Part shown: in pieces, positions 19,635 through 32,838 of the stretch | Position numbering within the stretch: position 1 is the first letter of the stretch | Layout of the letters: the number at the start of each line of letters is the position of its first letter | Source of the DNA: Myrica gale | Taxonomy: Eukaryota > Streptophyta > Magnoliopsida > Fagales > Myricaceae | NCBI GenBank assembly: GCA_963930655.1 | Contig: OZ005618.1 | Coordinates: forward strand, 19,123,001 to 19,187,000 | Length of the DNA stretch: 64,000 nt | Direction: 5' to 3' | Made by a program: the position numbers and the translations under genes | Notes under the pieces: model-generated | Seen by the model: the letters and a program-made list of their open reading frames with translations, nothing else | Told to the model about the DNA's origin: nothing | The model's database searches: none

Positions 19635-22600
19635 TCATGCTTCAAAAATTTTCTCGTATGACAGATCCTTCATTATCCAAAAGTTTACTACTAGGGAATC
19701 AATGACGACCTGCACCATTAATCTAGTTAACCTGAAAAGTTCTTTCAAAGGCATGCTTGGACAAGGAAAACGAGAGAGATGGTGAGAACCTGGTTAATAT
19801 GTGCAGCAACACAAGGAAGAACTACCAGCCCTGATTCTCCAAGTACACCATTGAGCTGATCCACTACAGCTACGACAATAAGCAACGCTTTCTGCATAAT
19901 GAGTTGAACTTTTAATCAATGTCCAGTCCATAAACTGCATCATTAGCAGAAGTGCAAATATTATTGCACTTTACTAGGGGTGTTCACCGTAGTTGGAGTC
20001 GGTGAAGCAAAATCTGACTCCTACTTAGACTTTGTCGGAGTTCGGATTTCGCAATCCGACAATCGGAGTCGGGCTGTCTAGGCCTATGCCGCCCAGAATT
20101 TTTGTTTTCTTAACAGATTTAAGCACTTTGTAGGGTTTTTTTTTGTCTTTGGGCCCAAAAGGCCTAAACAAACAAAAACTTGGGGTTAGTAAAACAACAT
20201 CGTGTCATTTAAAGGGGGCAATACAATTTTGTAATTGTAAATCAGAGTCGGAGTTGGTGGACTCCAAATCCGATTCCGACCAACCCAACTATATCTGGTT
20301 GGAGTTGGGTTCGAGATCATTTTGCACAGCCTTACACTTTACATTGGTGCCCAGAAGACAACAGAGAAGAATCAATCCATGATTTGGAGTTAAGACTTCG
20401 GTTTTTTTTATTTAATGTTGGACAATTTTCAGTTTACTTTCTAGCACATCCAACATGAAGAAACAAGTAAGTAGACGAATTTACACCCATAAACTTATTT
20501 GAGCCAATAGTAAGGTACAAGATATTCCAGAGGGGATTGGAGCCTTTATAAATGGTAGCTCTATCCATAGGATGGTTAAGCAAGAAGTGTGGATATAGAT
20601 CAACATTGAATAATTGCGTATTATTTCCAATTCAATTCAATTCAAACTGTTTCCATGATGGAATCATCTGGTTAGTATCTGAAAATAAAGACAAATTCTT
20701 ATCAATCACTCTTCTACTAAACTAACCTGGCTACAAACTATTAAGATCGCACTGAAATTATCTTTCTTGGCAAAAATTGATTCACAACCACCAAAACCAG
20801 CAGACATGCACTTGACTGCAACGGTGTTAAACCCGAGTAAGGTGAGATGCACAAGTCTGCAAGCATATGAAGATATTCATCTTTGTGAGATGATAAGTGG
20901 GGTAGCCTGTTGTATTGTTTGTATTAGTTTGCTCACTAGAATGAACTAAATTGAAAGTTATCTAGCTAAGACAGGTAATGATGCAAATATCCCATAACAG
21001 AGGGAGACCACTGGAGAGACCCCTTTCTTTGATGAGCAAAGTCAAAGGATACCCCAGTGCAAGCACCCCACTATGTTCAGCGAAGGAAATAACATAAGTT
21101 GTATATTTCTTGGTAAATGGCATGGCATGAAGGAACTCTAGTTTTCACTATTAATTTTAAAAGCAAGATAGAACAACTAAACAGATGTTACACAAAGAAT
21201 GCATTTGATATACGAAGAACTCACATTCCCATCCCAATGGCTTCAATAAATACTTGCGGCTTAGACATTAGAATCAAGGATCTTGATATACTTACTCGCA
21301 TCCATGGTGTCTAGAACAAGGTAGAAAAACAGTTATTAGTGAAGGGTAGAAAATATCAGAAAAATACAGAATAACATCCCTGTGAAAAAATCCAGTAAGG
21401 AATGCCCAGAGAAAAAGAGATTGAAGGTAAATGCAAACGGACAAATGAACAAGTCAAGAAGCACTGATTGGATAAGTATTTCCAAACAAACAAGTTTTGC
21501 TATGTAAATAAGTTTCAAAGTTGATCAGTTGAAGCCATTGCTTCTTAAAGACTTCAAAGCCATTTTCTTCCTAACTTCTTCCTACCCTCCCAGAAATTTC
21601 CTTTAAATCTTTGTGGTGCGTCATTTTACCCGAAGAACAGGACAATTGGTATTTTTAGCATAACACTCCTTGAAGGGTATTCACAAATAAGGGTGCAAAA
21701 TGCAATTGATACTATACTTCATTGTAGCATGGAAGTAGATGTCGTAAACCAATATACAGTTGTCTAGTAAAGTAAACACATTGTTGGGGTTGATGTTACG
21801 ACTCACGGAAACACAAGTCATAATTGCATTATCAGAAAAGAAATAGATGAAGTTATTGTTGGATCTTTCTAGAATCACTTATAATGCCCATTTTTGACAA
21901 TTGTGGACCTAGTACTCCTACAATACATTCATAACCCACCCAATCAAATGAAGCTTGGCATAACAAATTGTAGAATCACCCCAACTTGATATTTTGATGC
22001 CCTCATGAGGGCCCGCACTATGTAGCTTCAGCATACATAGCATTGATAAGTTGGCTAGTGATAACACGTGTCATTACCTAGGGAAATGCTTGTTATATGC
22101 TTGTTACCTAACAAATATCTAAAGTAAGAATTAGGACTCATACAATACCCTCACAATTGATCCACACAATATGAGACTTGATGTAACACCTTAATAATCT
22201 AGGTATCATAGTTGACGCTAGTCGAAATATTCCTTTTAACCTGACATGTGTATAATTCCCAAGAACTAGTTGAATAATACTAAATACTACATGATTAAAC
22301 TTCTAATCATGGGTTTTATACTAAATACTAGACCTTTGAGCTTCTGAGAAAATTGTCTACTATCATTTGAGAGGCTGTTGTCTATTTATAACTCAATATT
22401 TCAAAACCAGGAAAGAAAAACATAGCTTCTCAAAAGGAAATAAATAAAAGTAGAATCAATATTTAATTGTACAGCCGTAAAACATGGAAAATGCCTTGCA
22501 TATTGAGTTAGAAGAATTACAAACTTACAAGACTAAGAAGTACTGTACTTATCATTGAGAAGATCCTTTGATTACGATCAATGTGTGTTGCCAGATCTAC

Positions 22601-25600
22601 ACACAAATCATAATCAGATATTTTCTGTGAAAGAACACAGAAAGATTAAGTATAACAAACAATAGCAATGATAATCACATCCTATTCCCGGAATACATAT
22701 GTCATATCTGCTAATAAAAACCTTATCACTTACAGATGTAAAAAGCATTCAGTGTGAATCTGTAGAGGGTGATGCTCAAGTTCAAATTAAACATAGAGAA
22801 GTCCTTAAAAGTTTCTCCAAAAACAGTAAATTGTTGATCCGCTTTAGTCTAATACCATCATAGACATTTTTAGGAGGTTAAGAGGGAATTTGGCAGCTTT
22901 CTGTACACAAAATGACTTAAATTTCGAACGAATAAAAAAATAAAGATAATGACTAATAGAACCATTACCTTTCACCATATCACATACTTCCTGTCAAACC
23001 TGCAAACTGTGGAAAGAAAAGGCGAATGACAAAAGTGGTGAAGTTGAACACTCCATCTGATATTTACTATAACACTATCCACAGTATCTTATGCACCAAA
23101 TTAGAGAAGAGGAAAAGAGAACTCTGCAGGGAGTATGCATGGTGGAGAAGCACATATTGCACAAGTACAACATAATAGAAAAAAACACAGAGAACATGTG
23201 CGGGAGCTAATTGCAACAACATTCTTTTTTAGGTAGATGAATGGATTGGTCCAAAGCGTTATAGAAGTGTGTTCAAACAAAAGAATGCTACTGTACAGAG
23301 GTGTTTCAAGTTAGATTAGTACGGTGGATATACCACAACTAGGGTAGGGATAAGTCAGTTAAGTAGTTAGTGAATATACAGTAAAAAGATTATGACCAGT
23401 TCAATTCTGAGATGAGATATTAGAATTCCATCTGATGGGTTCCTAGTACTGATGATCTTTTTTATGTTTGAATGGCTAATAAGTTTGCTAGGAATACAAA
23501 CATGTAGAGATATGAGGCCTTGCTCTATCAAACTCAAGCTTTTTCTTCACTGGGTAGGAAGATAAAATGTGCTTGAAAACTTAAATCATTCCCATGGCTG
23601 CCAAGAAAAAGCAAACTCTGCACTAAAGTATTGGTAAAACAAGATGAAAAGACATGACATTATGTATTCTACAGGTGGAAATTTTGAGTATCAAGATAAT
23701 GTTGTCCATTAATGTTCAATGGCTAAGCATGTGTACTACATAGTTGGAGACAGTTGTATGAAATGTGCAGATGAAGTGGTTAGCGTTATTTACTGGTTGG
23801 AGTTGGTAAAGAAACTCTACTAAATGACCCTGCAAAAGCAACAAATTCCGTTTGACAGATATGGAGGATGAATACTAATCCTTGTTAAAAGGGCCAAGGC
23901 CACAATGTGAGCTGACAATAATGCAGTCGTGAGGCAAAAAGACAACGTGAATACCATAAATGGCATCTTTACCATAGAGGGCTAGAAAAAATTAAATTCA
24001 ATAGATCAAAGGAAGGAAACGGTCCAACATTTGTGGCATCAATTTTTAAAGATTCTTTGCTCGAGCTGAATGCGTAGAAATCAACTGGATTGGGGACAAT
24101 CTCTTTTTTCTGCCTTCAGAGACCAAGGCTTCCGAAATGGATTAATCTTGCCAACCAAAATGGCTATTAGAAACTTCAAATGATGCAAAAATCATATTAA
24201 TGGTATTTTATTGTATTACCTTCATGATCCGTGATTACATCTTGCTTTTTCCAGTCTACCTTCCATTTTGCTACCATAAATTTTACTAGATTATATTTTA
24301 TATTTCATGTTTGTGAATTGATGTAAGGAACCAAATGAAAATGTACTTAAAATGAATGGAACAGAGTTTTAGGACAAGAAAGAGCAAATAGACAGTGCAC
24401 ATCCAGAGAGAACTAAATATTGGAAAGAGGTAAGTGTTTGTTCTTGTACTGTTTTAGTTTATTTAACAGTGAACAGTGCGAAGGCCGGTGTGTGTTTGAT
24501 TACCTCGGGAAAGGGGAAGAGAGAGAGAGTGGCTATCTGGTAATCCCCTTCTTTTATGCAAAAAGACACACAACCTTAACACTTGATATAACTAGTGATA
24601 TTCTAACTTACAGTTAAGCTAAAGTAACAACCAAATTGGACCACATTATCAATGCAAGCAAGCATATCACAAGTCCCCTGCCAGTTTGCTTAACACATAT
24701 TGGGCAAGGTCCGAAAGGCTAGTGATTAATTACTTAGCAGTTACTCTGTGAAAATGAGTTCTTGAGCTAGTTGCAGCTCTAGTTCCAGAGACTTTACCAA
24801 CTTAGTAAGCAAACTTCACAGACCCACACACTTCTTTATATATCATCTGGTTCAGAGATTACTATGTTGCTGCAGTTTTTAACATTCACGACAATGTTTG
24901 CGATTTTGATAAGTTGCAGTTTTTCTTTTTCTTTACTTCTCTTGGAACTTTTACAACATTGAAACAGATCCAAACTAAAGGGAAGACTGTAATTGTGATT
25001 GCAGATTGGGTTCTTACACATCAATTAGTAGATGGATTAGGGACTGGTTTTGTTAGCTACCAACGGACATTACTATCTACCCCACCAGAAAATTCAAGTT
25101 AGGGGTATGAGATACTTCAGCAAAATAGTGCTAACAACTTCACATAAAGGCAAGGAAGGAACCTTTACCAAAATCAAAGGGATAAGTAGTGTGACGATAA
25201 GACTCCAAAATAGCTCTCTTGCTGGAATGGATGCACCAAAACCATCAGCAAAAAACTTTGAGATCCAAAATGGCACCTGTGCTGTCAGACAAACATCACA
25301 TCCTATTCCAGGAAAAAGAGAGAAACAAAGCACAATGATATTATGTGTAGAGAGTACCAAAGACACAATTCGTATTTGCTAAAGCAGTTTTTATGTATGT
25401 GGGGATAAGAAAGCAGACTCCACACATTGCAGAATCTTGAGGTTCATCTATGAAATTTCATGCAGGGAAAAACAAGGGAGATGTGTCACGTAATGGTAAA
25501 GTTCAAGGGAAAAATATGAGCTAATGATACAGTTTCATCTATCCACGTGAGATCTAGGCACAGAATGATGCTAAGAGCAAGAACACCAGCACAATCTTAA

Positions 25601-28600
25601 ATGGGGAGAAAAACTATGATACATAGAAATTCAGACTCAAGCTCACTCAACAATGCTGGCTAGCATTCTAAAGATTAACACGTAATTCGTACAACCCCAT
25701 TCTACTGTTTAGGAGTTGAACTAGCGTGATTTAACATACATTTTACTGATGCATCAATAAACAAACGTAAGGATGATCAAGGTTCGCTTACCACTAAATG
25801 TCAAACAAACTGGAAGACTTGTGTTATGGAGAAATAACCGCAGTTAAGTGCTATTGTCAACTAGATTAACATATTCAGAAAGAAATATATTAAGCCCCTG
25901 TGATTGCAATTTTTTTTTGGTTCACTGTAGTTTAAAGCATTCTGGAACACGTATCAAGAGAAAACTCTCATGGAACCAAATAATCACCAACTTGGAGAAG
26001 TTCTAGGGTATATAAAGAAGTGACCAAGGGAAACCCCAACCCTTTATACGATGAAAGCAAAGGACCACTAGTCAATGATTAAGGGCAGATGCAAAAAGCC
26101 TTTCTCTTTTCACCCAAAAACCCAAGTGCAACTTATATTTTGGTCGGTTTCTAGAGGATGAAAAAAAATGTGACAGCCAGTCAATAATTGGTACATTAAT
26201 TATTTACCACAATCCATGTTACAGCCTAAATGAAACAAAAGCAGCATTGACGTCAGTGTATGATAAAAGTTGTCACTCATTCTTCACTATAACGTTTTTG
26301 GATTACGAATATGAAACAAGAACAGACAAAAATGTTTGATGGTTTCCATATAGTATAATTTAGAGGTACTGAGGTCCAAAGAGAGTAGTAGCTATGACGA
26401 AAGTCTGGACTTACTGTTAAAATGCCTAATAAATTAGATATCACAGTCAATGCAAGAGCAAGAGCAGAGTTCCCACCAACAAGCTGCAATTATGCCATGT
26501 CTAACCAAGTTAAGCATATAGTATAGTATTTGCTGAAAGAACTATCGATAGAGAGAACATAGAAAAACTTGGGATACTTGTGTCAGTGCAACTCCGCTGG
26601 ATAATGTCTTTGGCATACAAGTAAAAATAGCCAATCCTGTTCCAACAACCGTCACTATCAATCACTTCTCAAAGAATACCACAACAGCTATTGCTGTTGA
26701 ATTAATACAGAACAATAATTATTCATTGACTGGTTTGCAGGAAAAGAAAGAAAAAGAAAAATTGCAGCTTTTGTGTTCAGCCAGCATGCTGTTACAAACT
26801 CCTGAGGTGCAAGCTGAACTTGCAAAATGATCCAAGAGAAGAAGGGACTAAGCAACAGAATAGAAGCCTGGACAATAAATTAAAACACTTAAAAGCAGGA
26901 CTTTATTAAAAAGGGCAATATAGACCTTCCCATTTACAGTATAGTGTGCAAGGAATGAAAAAGCATTCCGGCCAGTATCAGGAGCAGAGTTAGGTTCTAT
27001 ATAGAGATTGCATATCCATATAAACTCACGAGTACTCAATATGACAATAATGTACCAAGGAAGGGACGTGGAGAGGGGGGTTGTAGTTTTTCAATTAGGT
27101 AGAACCTATCTTGCTTTGATGAATTTCCAAAGATACCCTAAAGCATTTAAATCTATAAGATATGAGCAGAATCCGCAGAAAAATAACAACGAAATGTTAG
27201 TACCCTAAGTCATAGTAAGGGGTATCACATGAAAGCTAGGATTTTTTGTGTGCCACTGGAAACCTGAGTCACTCTCAAAAATTAAATTAAAATCAACCAA
27301 ATGGGCACCCCTTAGTCCCTGTCATGGATAAGACAAATTCATAGTGGTGTTGTCAGCCATATAGTTTGAAAAAAATACAAGAACCATAGAGCACATAATA
27401 GAATCTAATAGAAATGATTTATTTGATTGAAAACTTCATAACCCAAATTCTAACTTCAATATCAATAACGATCAAGTCAAGATTAATGTGTGAAGAAAAT
27501 TGAATAAAACTTTACTGATTAATCAATAACTTCCTAATGAACTAGACAACTCTAAGTCAATACTAGCATTCTCTGAATATTTGAACAAGATAAGGGATCT
27601 GAGCCAAAACCGTTATCATAGAGAAAGCACGTAAAAGAACTGGAAGTCATACTAGACCAAATACTCCGGGCTGGCCATGCTTCTGCGACTGCCCGCAATT
27701 CTCCACCGTGTAACTTTAATCCTAAAAGATTCAATTGGAGATCACCGAAGGCCAGAAAAGACATGTAAACATGAAACCATGATGAAAAAAAGTTCACCTG
27801 TGATAAAGAAGATTCCTGAAGTACTAAATTTTGACAAGGAATATTTGTGTGCGAGAGAGCCAAGAGTTGGATTTGAAATTCCCAAAACTACTCCACTGAT
27901 CAAAGCTACAATTTAAATTATAAGGTTAGTAAACAGATAGGAAGAACGAAAAGCCGACATAATAAAAGAGATTGCAAATGTCATAAGATAAATCCAGCAA
28001 CTTCTACACATATTTCTCCTTTGTATTTCATTAATATTTTTACCTATGGTAGAATACACTTCAATCGTCAGATTATAAAGACAAAGTTAATAATCAAGAT
28101 GATGATGATTCTGGTGGTGGTGGGAATTTGACTAACCTACTGATGAATCGACAGAACATCAGGGTTCAAAGAGTCATTAAATGAGACAATCAGCTTCCAA
28201 AGGTTTGCCAGACACACTGATCAATAGGAGGCCAACAGAAAACTAATGTGATACCTCATAAGATAACATAACCTAAGCCTTATGCATCACTGTGAGGTAC
28301 CATATGAATAATGCAGAGCACCAAAAAAACAGAGTCTAAAGCTGCTGACGGAGGTTTCACAATATCCTTCAAATGCACGAAGCTTTTCTTTGGTTGAGTT
28401 GAATACTCTTGTCATGGTTATTGGGAGCATTACCATCAATCAATCAAGCTATTATTACCAAATATCGTAAATAATGAATGGAGTAAAATGCAGATCATGT
28501 AAAGTCTATTATCTTCATTTCAAGAAAACAGATTAAAAATCACCTTGCACTAACAACAATTACATGACTGCATTCCCTCACAATCTATCAATCATTACCT

Positions 28601-29853
28601 ACGGGAAGGAAGTTAGAAAAAGTGAATTTTAAGAATGCTTTTGTCAAGGTTGGCACATTTGCTGATTTCAAAATCTTCTTGTCATTAGTTCCATCAGAGT
28701 TTCCCTGTAAAGCAACTAATACTTTTTCACTTCAAGGGAAGATAGGTTGGCATCTTATGCCAATCGTGCCAAATACTTCAAGAAGCATTCATGTAATTAT
28801 GAACCACTAAAATAATCCCAGAGTATAAGAATGAACAAAAGTACATACAAAATGGTGTAGTTATCCTGCAACAAGGCATAAGAGTTTTCACCACAATTAT
28901 CACACATACAATTCATTTTACGCTAAGCACACTTTAATGTTGCCACCCAAGAACTTCCCTTCTTCAACCTAGTTTATAGTATTTGGTTTCTGAGCTTGAT
29001 ATTAAATAAATAAAGATGCCTATTGAATTATGAGCTTATACAACCTATAGTTGCATAAACTATTGCCCCATAGGTTATTATCAGTTGGTATATGACTTGT
29101 AACATGAAATGACAGAGCATGCAGATGCTCCAAAACTTACTAAACTCTAAACAAGCATTTCTAGCATTCGCAATGCCGTAATCCTTGTACACTTAACTAT
29201 TGACAGAACATGTGAGTCTTCTCCAAAGCTATAACATCAATTGCTTACACAAGTAGGCATTCACATCAAACAGAGTTCCATCATCTCAGTAGTAAATAGT
29301 TGAATCAATTTGTTTCGGCCAAATTGAACCACTGATGTACAATTATTTAGCTTTTTAAGCTTCAAACCCCTACACAATAGTTATCCGGAAAGTACACTCA
29401 AATTGTGCCATGAAGGAAAGAAAGGTATTTATTACTTTTGAAAAGCAGTAGCGGAAATTTCAGCCCTCAAAGTTAATTGAGACATAAAGAGTAGTAGGGA
29501 AACCACAAAGTGCGTTAAAGCCTTTTCCAGTCCAACTACCAAGCAAGTTACAGTTCGAGAACCTCAACATCGTCTCTGGTTGCTGCTAACAAACTAAAAT
29601 GCGAAAAGATAAACTGAAAGATTAACAAGAAGAATAATTTTGGACAAATAGTTGAATTCGAGAAGAGGACCTGATTGAAATTATCCGTGGCACGTATAGG
29701 CAATGACAGTGTCCTTACATTACGAGCAGAAACAAGAGAGAAACCAGAGAATAGAGCATTGCTGGCAAGAAAACATGTGTTATGACAAAGAAAACACATT
29801 GGCAGCAAAGGTGGTCTGGATCCTGGGTTGCTTATAGCTGCTGGCTTCATCAT
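19635..29853 (-). CDS. BASS4: BASS4-like chloroplast sodium/metabolite cotransporter, 14 exons, possibly frameshifted
   Basis: Minus-strand exons: 29853-29671, 28704-28599, 27905-27798, 27721-27653, 26867-26796 (or -26789), 26636-26578, 26483-26415, 25276-25163, 22990-22969, 22596-22529, 21310-21225, 20856-20727, 19891-19790, 19709-19635. The product is about 422 residues, near the length I recall for Arabidopsis BASS4. Residues 1-60 (MMKPAAISNPGS on, rich in Ser/Arg, few acidic) look like a plastid transit peptide. Then come membrane segments of the bile-acid/SBF-like fold: NFLPVALISGVVLG, ISNPTLGSLAHKYSLSK, CMPKTLSSGVALTQ, LVGGNSALALALTVISNLLG, LIVTLLIPLILVK, then GVLGESGLVVLPCVAAHINQ near the C-terminus. 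The family is predicted to sit in the plastid envelope; the substrate is unknown. Two breaks: exon 4 has one base too many (27668-27670) and the exon 5 to 6 junction cannot be joined in frame. They may be assembly errors or decay. Confidence 0.82.
19975..20334. mobile_element. hAT-type MITE in the penultimate region of the BASS4-like gene (intron)
   Basis: A 360-bp element starting TAGGGGTGTTCACCG and ending TTTTGCACAGCCTTA, flanked by perfect 8-bp duplications CACTTTAC (19967-19974 and 20335-20342). Subterminal GGAGTCGG and CCGATTCCGACC repeats lie at both ends. It sits in the intron between exons 20856-20727 and 19891-19790, so it does not touch coding sequence. Confidence 0.85.
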
Positions 29854-30111
29854 AACTCAAATACGGAAGCAAAGAGAGCTCTGACAGTAGCACTTGAAGA
29901 ATATTCACGAAGCGGAGAAGTAGTCTACGTTGTTTCTTGAAGACCCTTGCGGTCCTGTTACACCAAGTTGTGGGCTCATTCTATATAAGACACGTGACTT
30001 ATATGCGACCAGATGAGTTGTGAAGGGACTTGTATGGTCCCCCTTCCAGTGCTTATCCAAAACGGCGAAGGCACAGTACCATCAACGATCCATTCTATAA
30101 AACACCTGCAA
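29854..30111 (-). promoter_or_regulatory. Short upstream region of the BASS4-like gene with a G-box
   Basis: Only about 258 bp separate the start codon from the TRIM/Mutator cluster, so the 5' UTR and core promoter are probably here. A palindromic G-box CACGTG is at 29991-29996, next to CTATATAAG (29981-29989), whose minus strand offers a TATATAG box. G-boxes are common in light-regulated plastid genes; use of this one is inferred. Confidence 0.35.
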
Positions 30112-30117
30112 TGGTAG

Positions 30118-30393
30118 TGTGAATCTACCACCCATCCTAAAAGCCAGATAAAAAGAGGAAAATTTTATTATTTGAATTATTTTCTCTAACACTCCCCCTC
30201 ACGTGTGGGCCGGACTCTCCTTTAATTGGGAGGCCCAACACGTGCAATATTTAATTGAAATTGGGATAGAGTGCAGAGTCAAGTCTCGAACTCAGGACCT
30301 TGCCTCTGATACCATGTGAATCTACCACTCATCCTAAAAGCTTAAGCTGATAAGAAGAGGAAGATTTTATTATTTGAATTATTTTCTCTAACA
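30118..30393 (-). mobile_element. Intact TRIM (miniature LTR retrotransposon)
   Basis: A 276-bp element with direct terminal repeats at 30118-30191 and 30315-30393. On the minus strand each starts TGTTAGAGAAAATAATTC and ends GATTCACA. Next to the 5' copy is TGGTATCAGAGG (30303-30314), the Met-tRNA primer-binding site. Next to the 3' copy is the polypurine tract GTGAGGGGGA. The flanks are perfect 5-bp duplications GGTAG (30113-30117 and 30394-30398). There is no coding capacity, so it must have moved using enzymes from another element. It inserted at the edge of the Mutator-like element. Confidence 0.92.
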
Positions 30394-32111
30394 GGTAGGA
30401 CGAGTTCGGTTATGGTGTTAAGCGATCCGGCGTGAAGCACTGTGAGGCTCCGGTCAGGATAACACCGGAGGCCATCCGACGGTCCCCAATCTGCCAGCAC
30501 ATTAATGAACACACTGCTTTCCAAACCCAGTCCGGTGTGAAGCATTTTTTGCCAACCCGGTCGTATTATAACTAGGGATTCAAATTGGAAATCCCCACTT
30601 GGAACCCGAGATCTGCTCCTCCATTTGGAAATCCGACCTTTTGCTCCCGATTCTGGAAACCACCACCACCACCTTGCTTCCTCATTTGGAAAACCCGTCC
30701 CGATTTGAAAGCTCCCGGCGGAATCTGCTCCTCCCGATTTGGAGACCAGATCCCGGCGGAAATCTGTTGTGGTTATGGTTCTTATTTTTATTTCAAAGCA
30801 TTTTTTACATGCCTTTCGTCTTTAATTTTTCTCTGTGGTTGGGTTCCTATTTCCTTTGCATTCTTATGGCTGGTCTTATTTCCGAAGGTTTATCTGTGGT
30901 TGGGTTTCTCTGTGCTTGATTTTTCTCATTATGTATATATGGGCGGGTCTTTGTGTTTGCCACAGTAGATTCTACGTACTGTTCTGGTTTTAAATGAACA
31001 TTGAACCGATGCAAGAAAATGGGATAAAGATGTATAATTGATCTTGATTCTGGAAGTGAATACTGCCTCTCGAAATTGGATAAAGCTAAATTTCGCAACT
31101 GGTCTGCAATGGATTTTGTGAATTGTCATGGTTTTGGTAATTCCTGGTTCCAATATGAGGAAGGAACCTGTAGGTTGTTTATATGATGCATTTTGGAGGA
31201 CAGAGGAGGATCTTTTAATGTTTATTGGTTATTGTCTGTTTGGCCTTGCAATCGTTCATTTATGACTTTTCCCTCTTGTTATTGGATTTCTTGGATGCTC
31301 TTAATGCTAGGAGCTTAGTTATCTGTGAGGCTTCTCTTGTTTACATCCCATATACTTCGTGAAAGTGAAGTCTGAGTCCACTAAATTAAAATGAAAGGCA
31401 AGAGAATGTGCAGTAGACTAGGAAGCAAGGATATATCATGTGGATAAGTCTTATCTGTATAGGAAACACCTCCGTCATTGACATATTTGGATATGATGGG
31501 TTACGTATTAATACGTATTTTGTAGATTGAAACATTAATTTAAATGAAGGATTAATTTCAGCTACACTGTAGGTTCAGTGTTGATACAGGGTATAGATGA
31601 AAACATAAAAAGCGGCTCAAATTGAAGATATCCGTAGAAGTCAAGATTTGTAATGCTTGATAATGATATCTTTATTTTCTGGTTTAGTATGGCAGTGACC
31701 TGTTTGAATTTCACCATCCTGCTGACATGAGCTCTAGCATTCTTTCCATGGCTGCATTGGCTTGCTCATCTTCTCTCTGCTTATTTTGGTTTGTCCTAGT
31801 AATGGTTTATTTACCTTTGAGCTTGACAACGGGAAGGACTTGATGTCTTGTGTTCTTGTCTATAGTTGTAGGGGTTATCCTTGTCTTCTCAATAGTTCAG
31901 ACTACGCATATACTTTTCTTCTGAACTCACTTTTATAGGTTAAGTTTTTTTTTTCCTCCAATTGTCTTGCCAGTGGGTATACAACCTTTAGGTATAAAAC
32001 CTTGGAAAATTTCGCTGATGGTTAGACTTTGGTTGTCATAATATAGTGGCAATTTTAATCTTTTCCATTCACAATCATGTACCGAATCTCATTAATGTTA
32101 TATGGAGGAAA

Positions 32112-32838
32112 ATGACCCTGTCGAGGAGTAGCTTCAGTCAACATAGGGGAACCCCATCCTCTAGTTCTGCAACTAGATCATCTGTCACAATGAGTTTTGC
32201 AACAGCTGACACGTGAGTTTATATTACAATTTTGATTCCTAAAGTTTTTGTGTATACCTACAGTTGGTAATAACTTATCCCAATAGTGAAAGCTCAGGCA
32301 CACGCCCCCAAACTTATGTGAGGAAACCTGTGTGCTTCTGTGGAATTGAAGCTGTCAAGAAAACCGCATATACCCTAGACAATTACGGAAAACAGTTTTA
32401 TGGATGTAAAAAATATAATGTAAGCTTTTGACATTCTGCATATGAGAAACAATTATATTTGGTCCTCCCTCTATTTATGTACTTAAGTTCCTATAATGAC
32501 AAATGTGTTTGGTGCAGTATGGGGAAAATCACCATTGCCGCTACTTTGCTTGGTGCGATTGGTGGGTTAGGCAAGATAGAGCGCAGGGGGGAGAGGTGGC
32601 ACACCATGACTATGCGAAGGCTGCGTTGGGAAGCACGAAGGCTGAGCTGGAGATGTGTTGCAACCGAATGGTCGAGGAGCCCATTTTGGACCACGTTGCT
32701 GCGATGGAGCACGTGAACTTTCAAAGGAGTCGCCACATCATGATTATGTTCCGGATGCCATTCGGAGGTCCAATACTTCCCATTAAGCTGCCGCTGAACA
32801 GTAATACTTGCGAGACACCCACATCTCGTATCTGGTAG
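32112..32838 (+). CDS. GRF-type zinc-finger protein inside a Mutator-like element
   Basis: Three exons: 32112-32212, 32287-32419 and 32518-32838, all with GT-AG borders and compatible phases, give 184 residues. Residues 1-33 are Ser/Thr-rich (MTLSRSSFSQHRGTPSSSSA). Residues about 48-95 form a GRF zinc finger: PVCFCGIEAVKKTAYTLDN, then GKQFYGCKKYN, then HHCRYFAWCDWW, with the C-x-C, F-x-x-C, C-x-F/Y and W residues of Pfam zf-GRF. Such fingers occur in plant proteins of unknown role and bind nucleic acid in DNA-repair enzymes. After about residue 144 the frame runs into sequence that is antisense to a FAR1-type domain, so the last 40 residues are chance-encoded. The tail is unlike normal relatives, so the original gene is truncated. 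No upstream stop-free extension was accepted: the ATG at 32102 is followed by a stop. Confidence 0.5.

Noticed and set aside
30585..30968. 127-codon frame with Pro/Trp-rich start
   Set aside because: It is made of a degenerate DNA repeat inside the Mutator-like element and lacks splice or family support.
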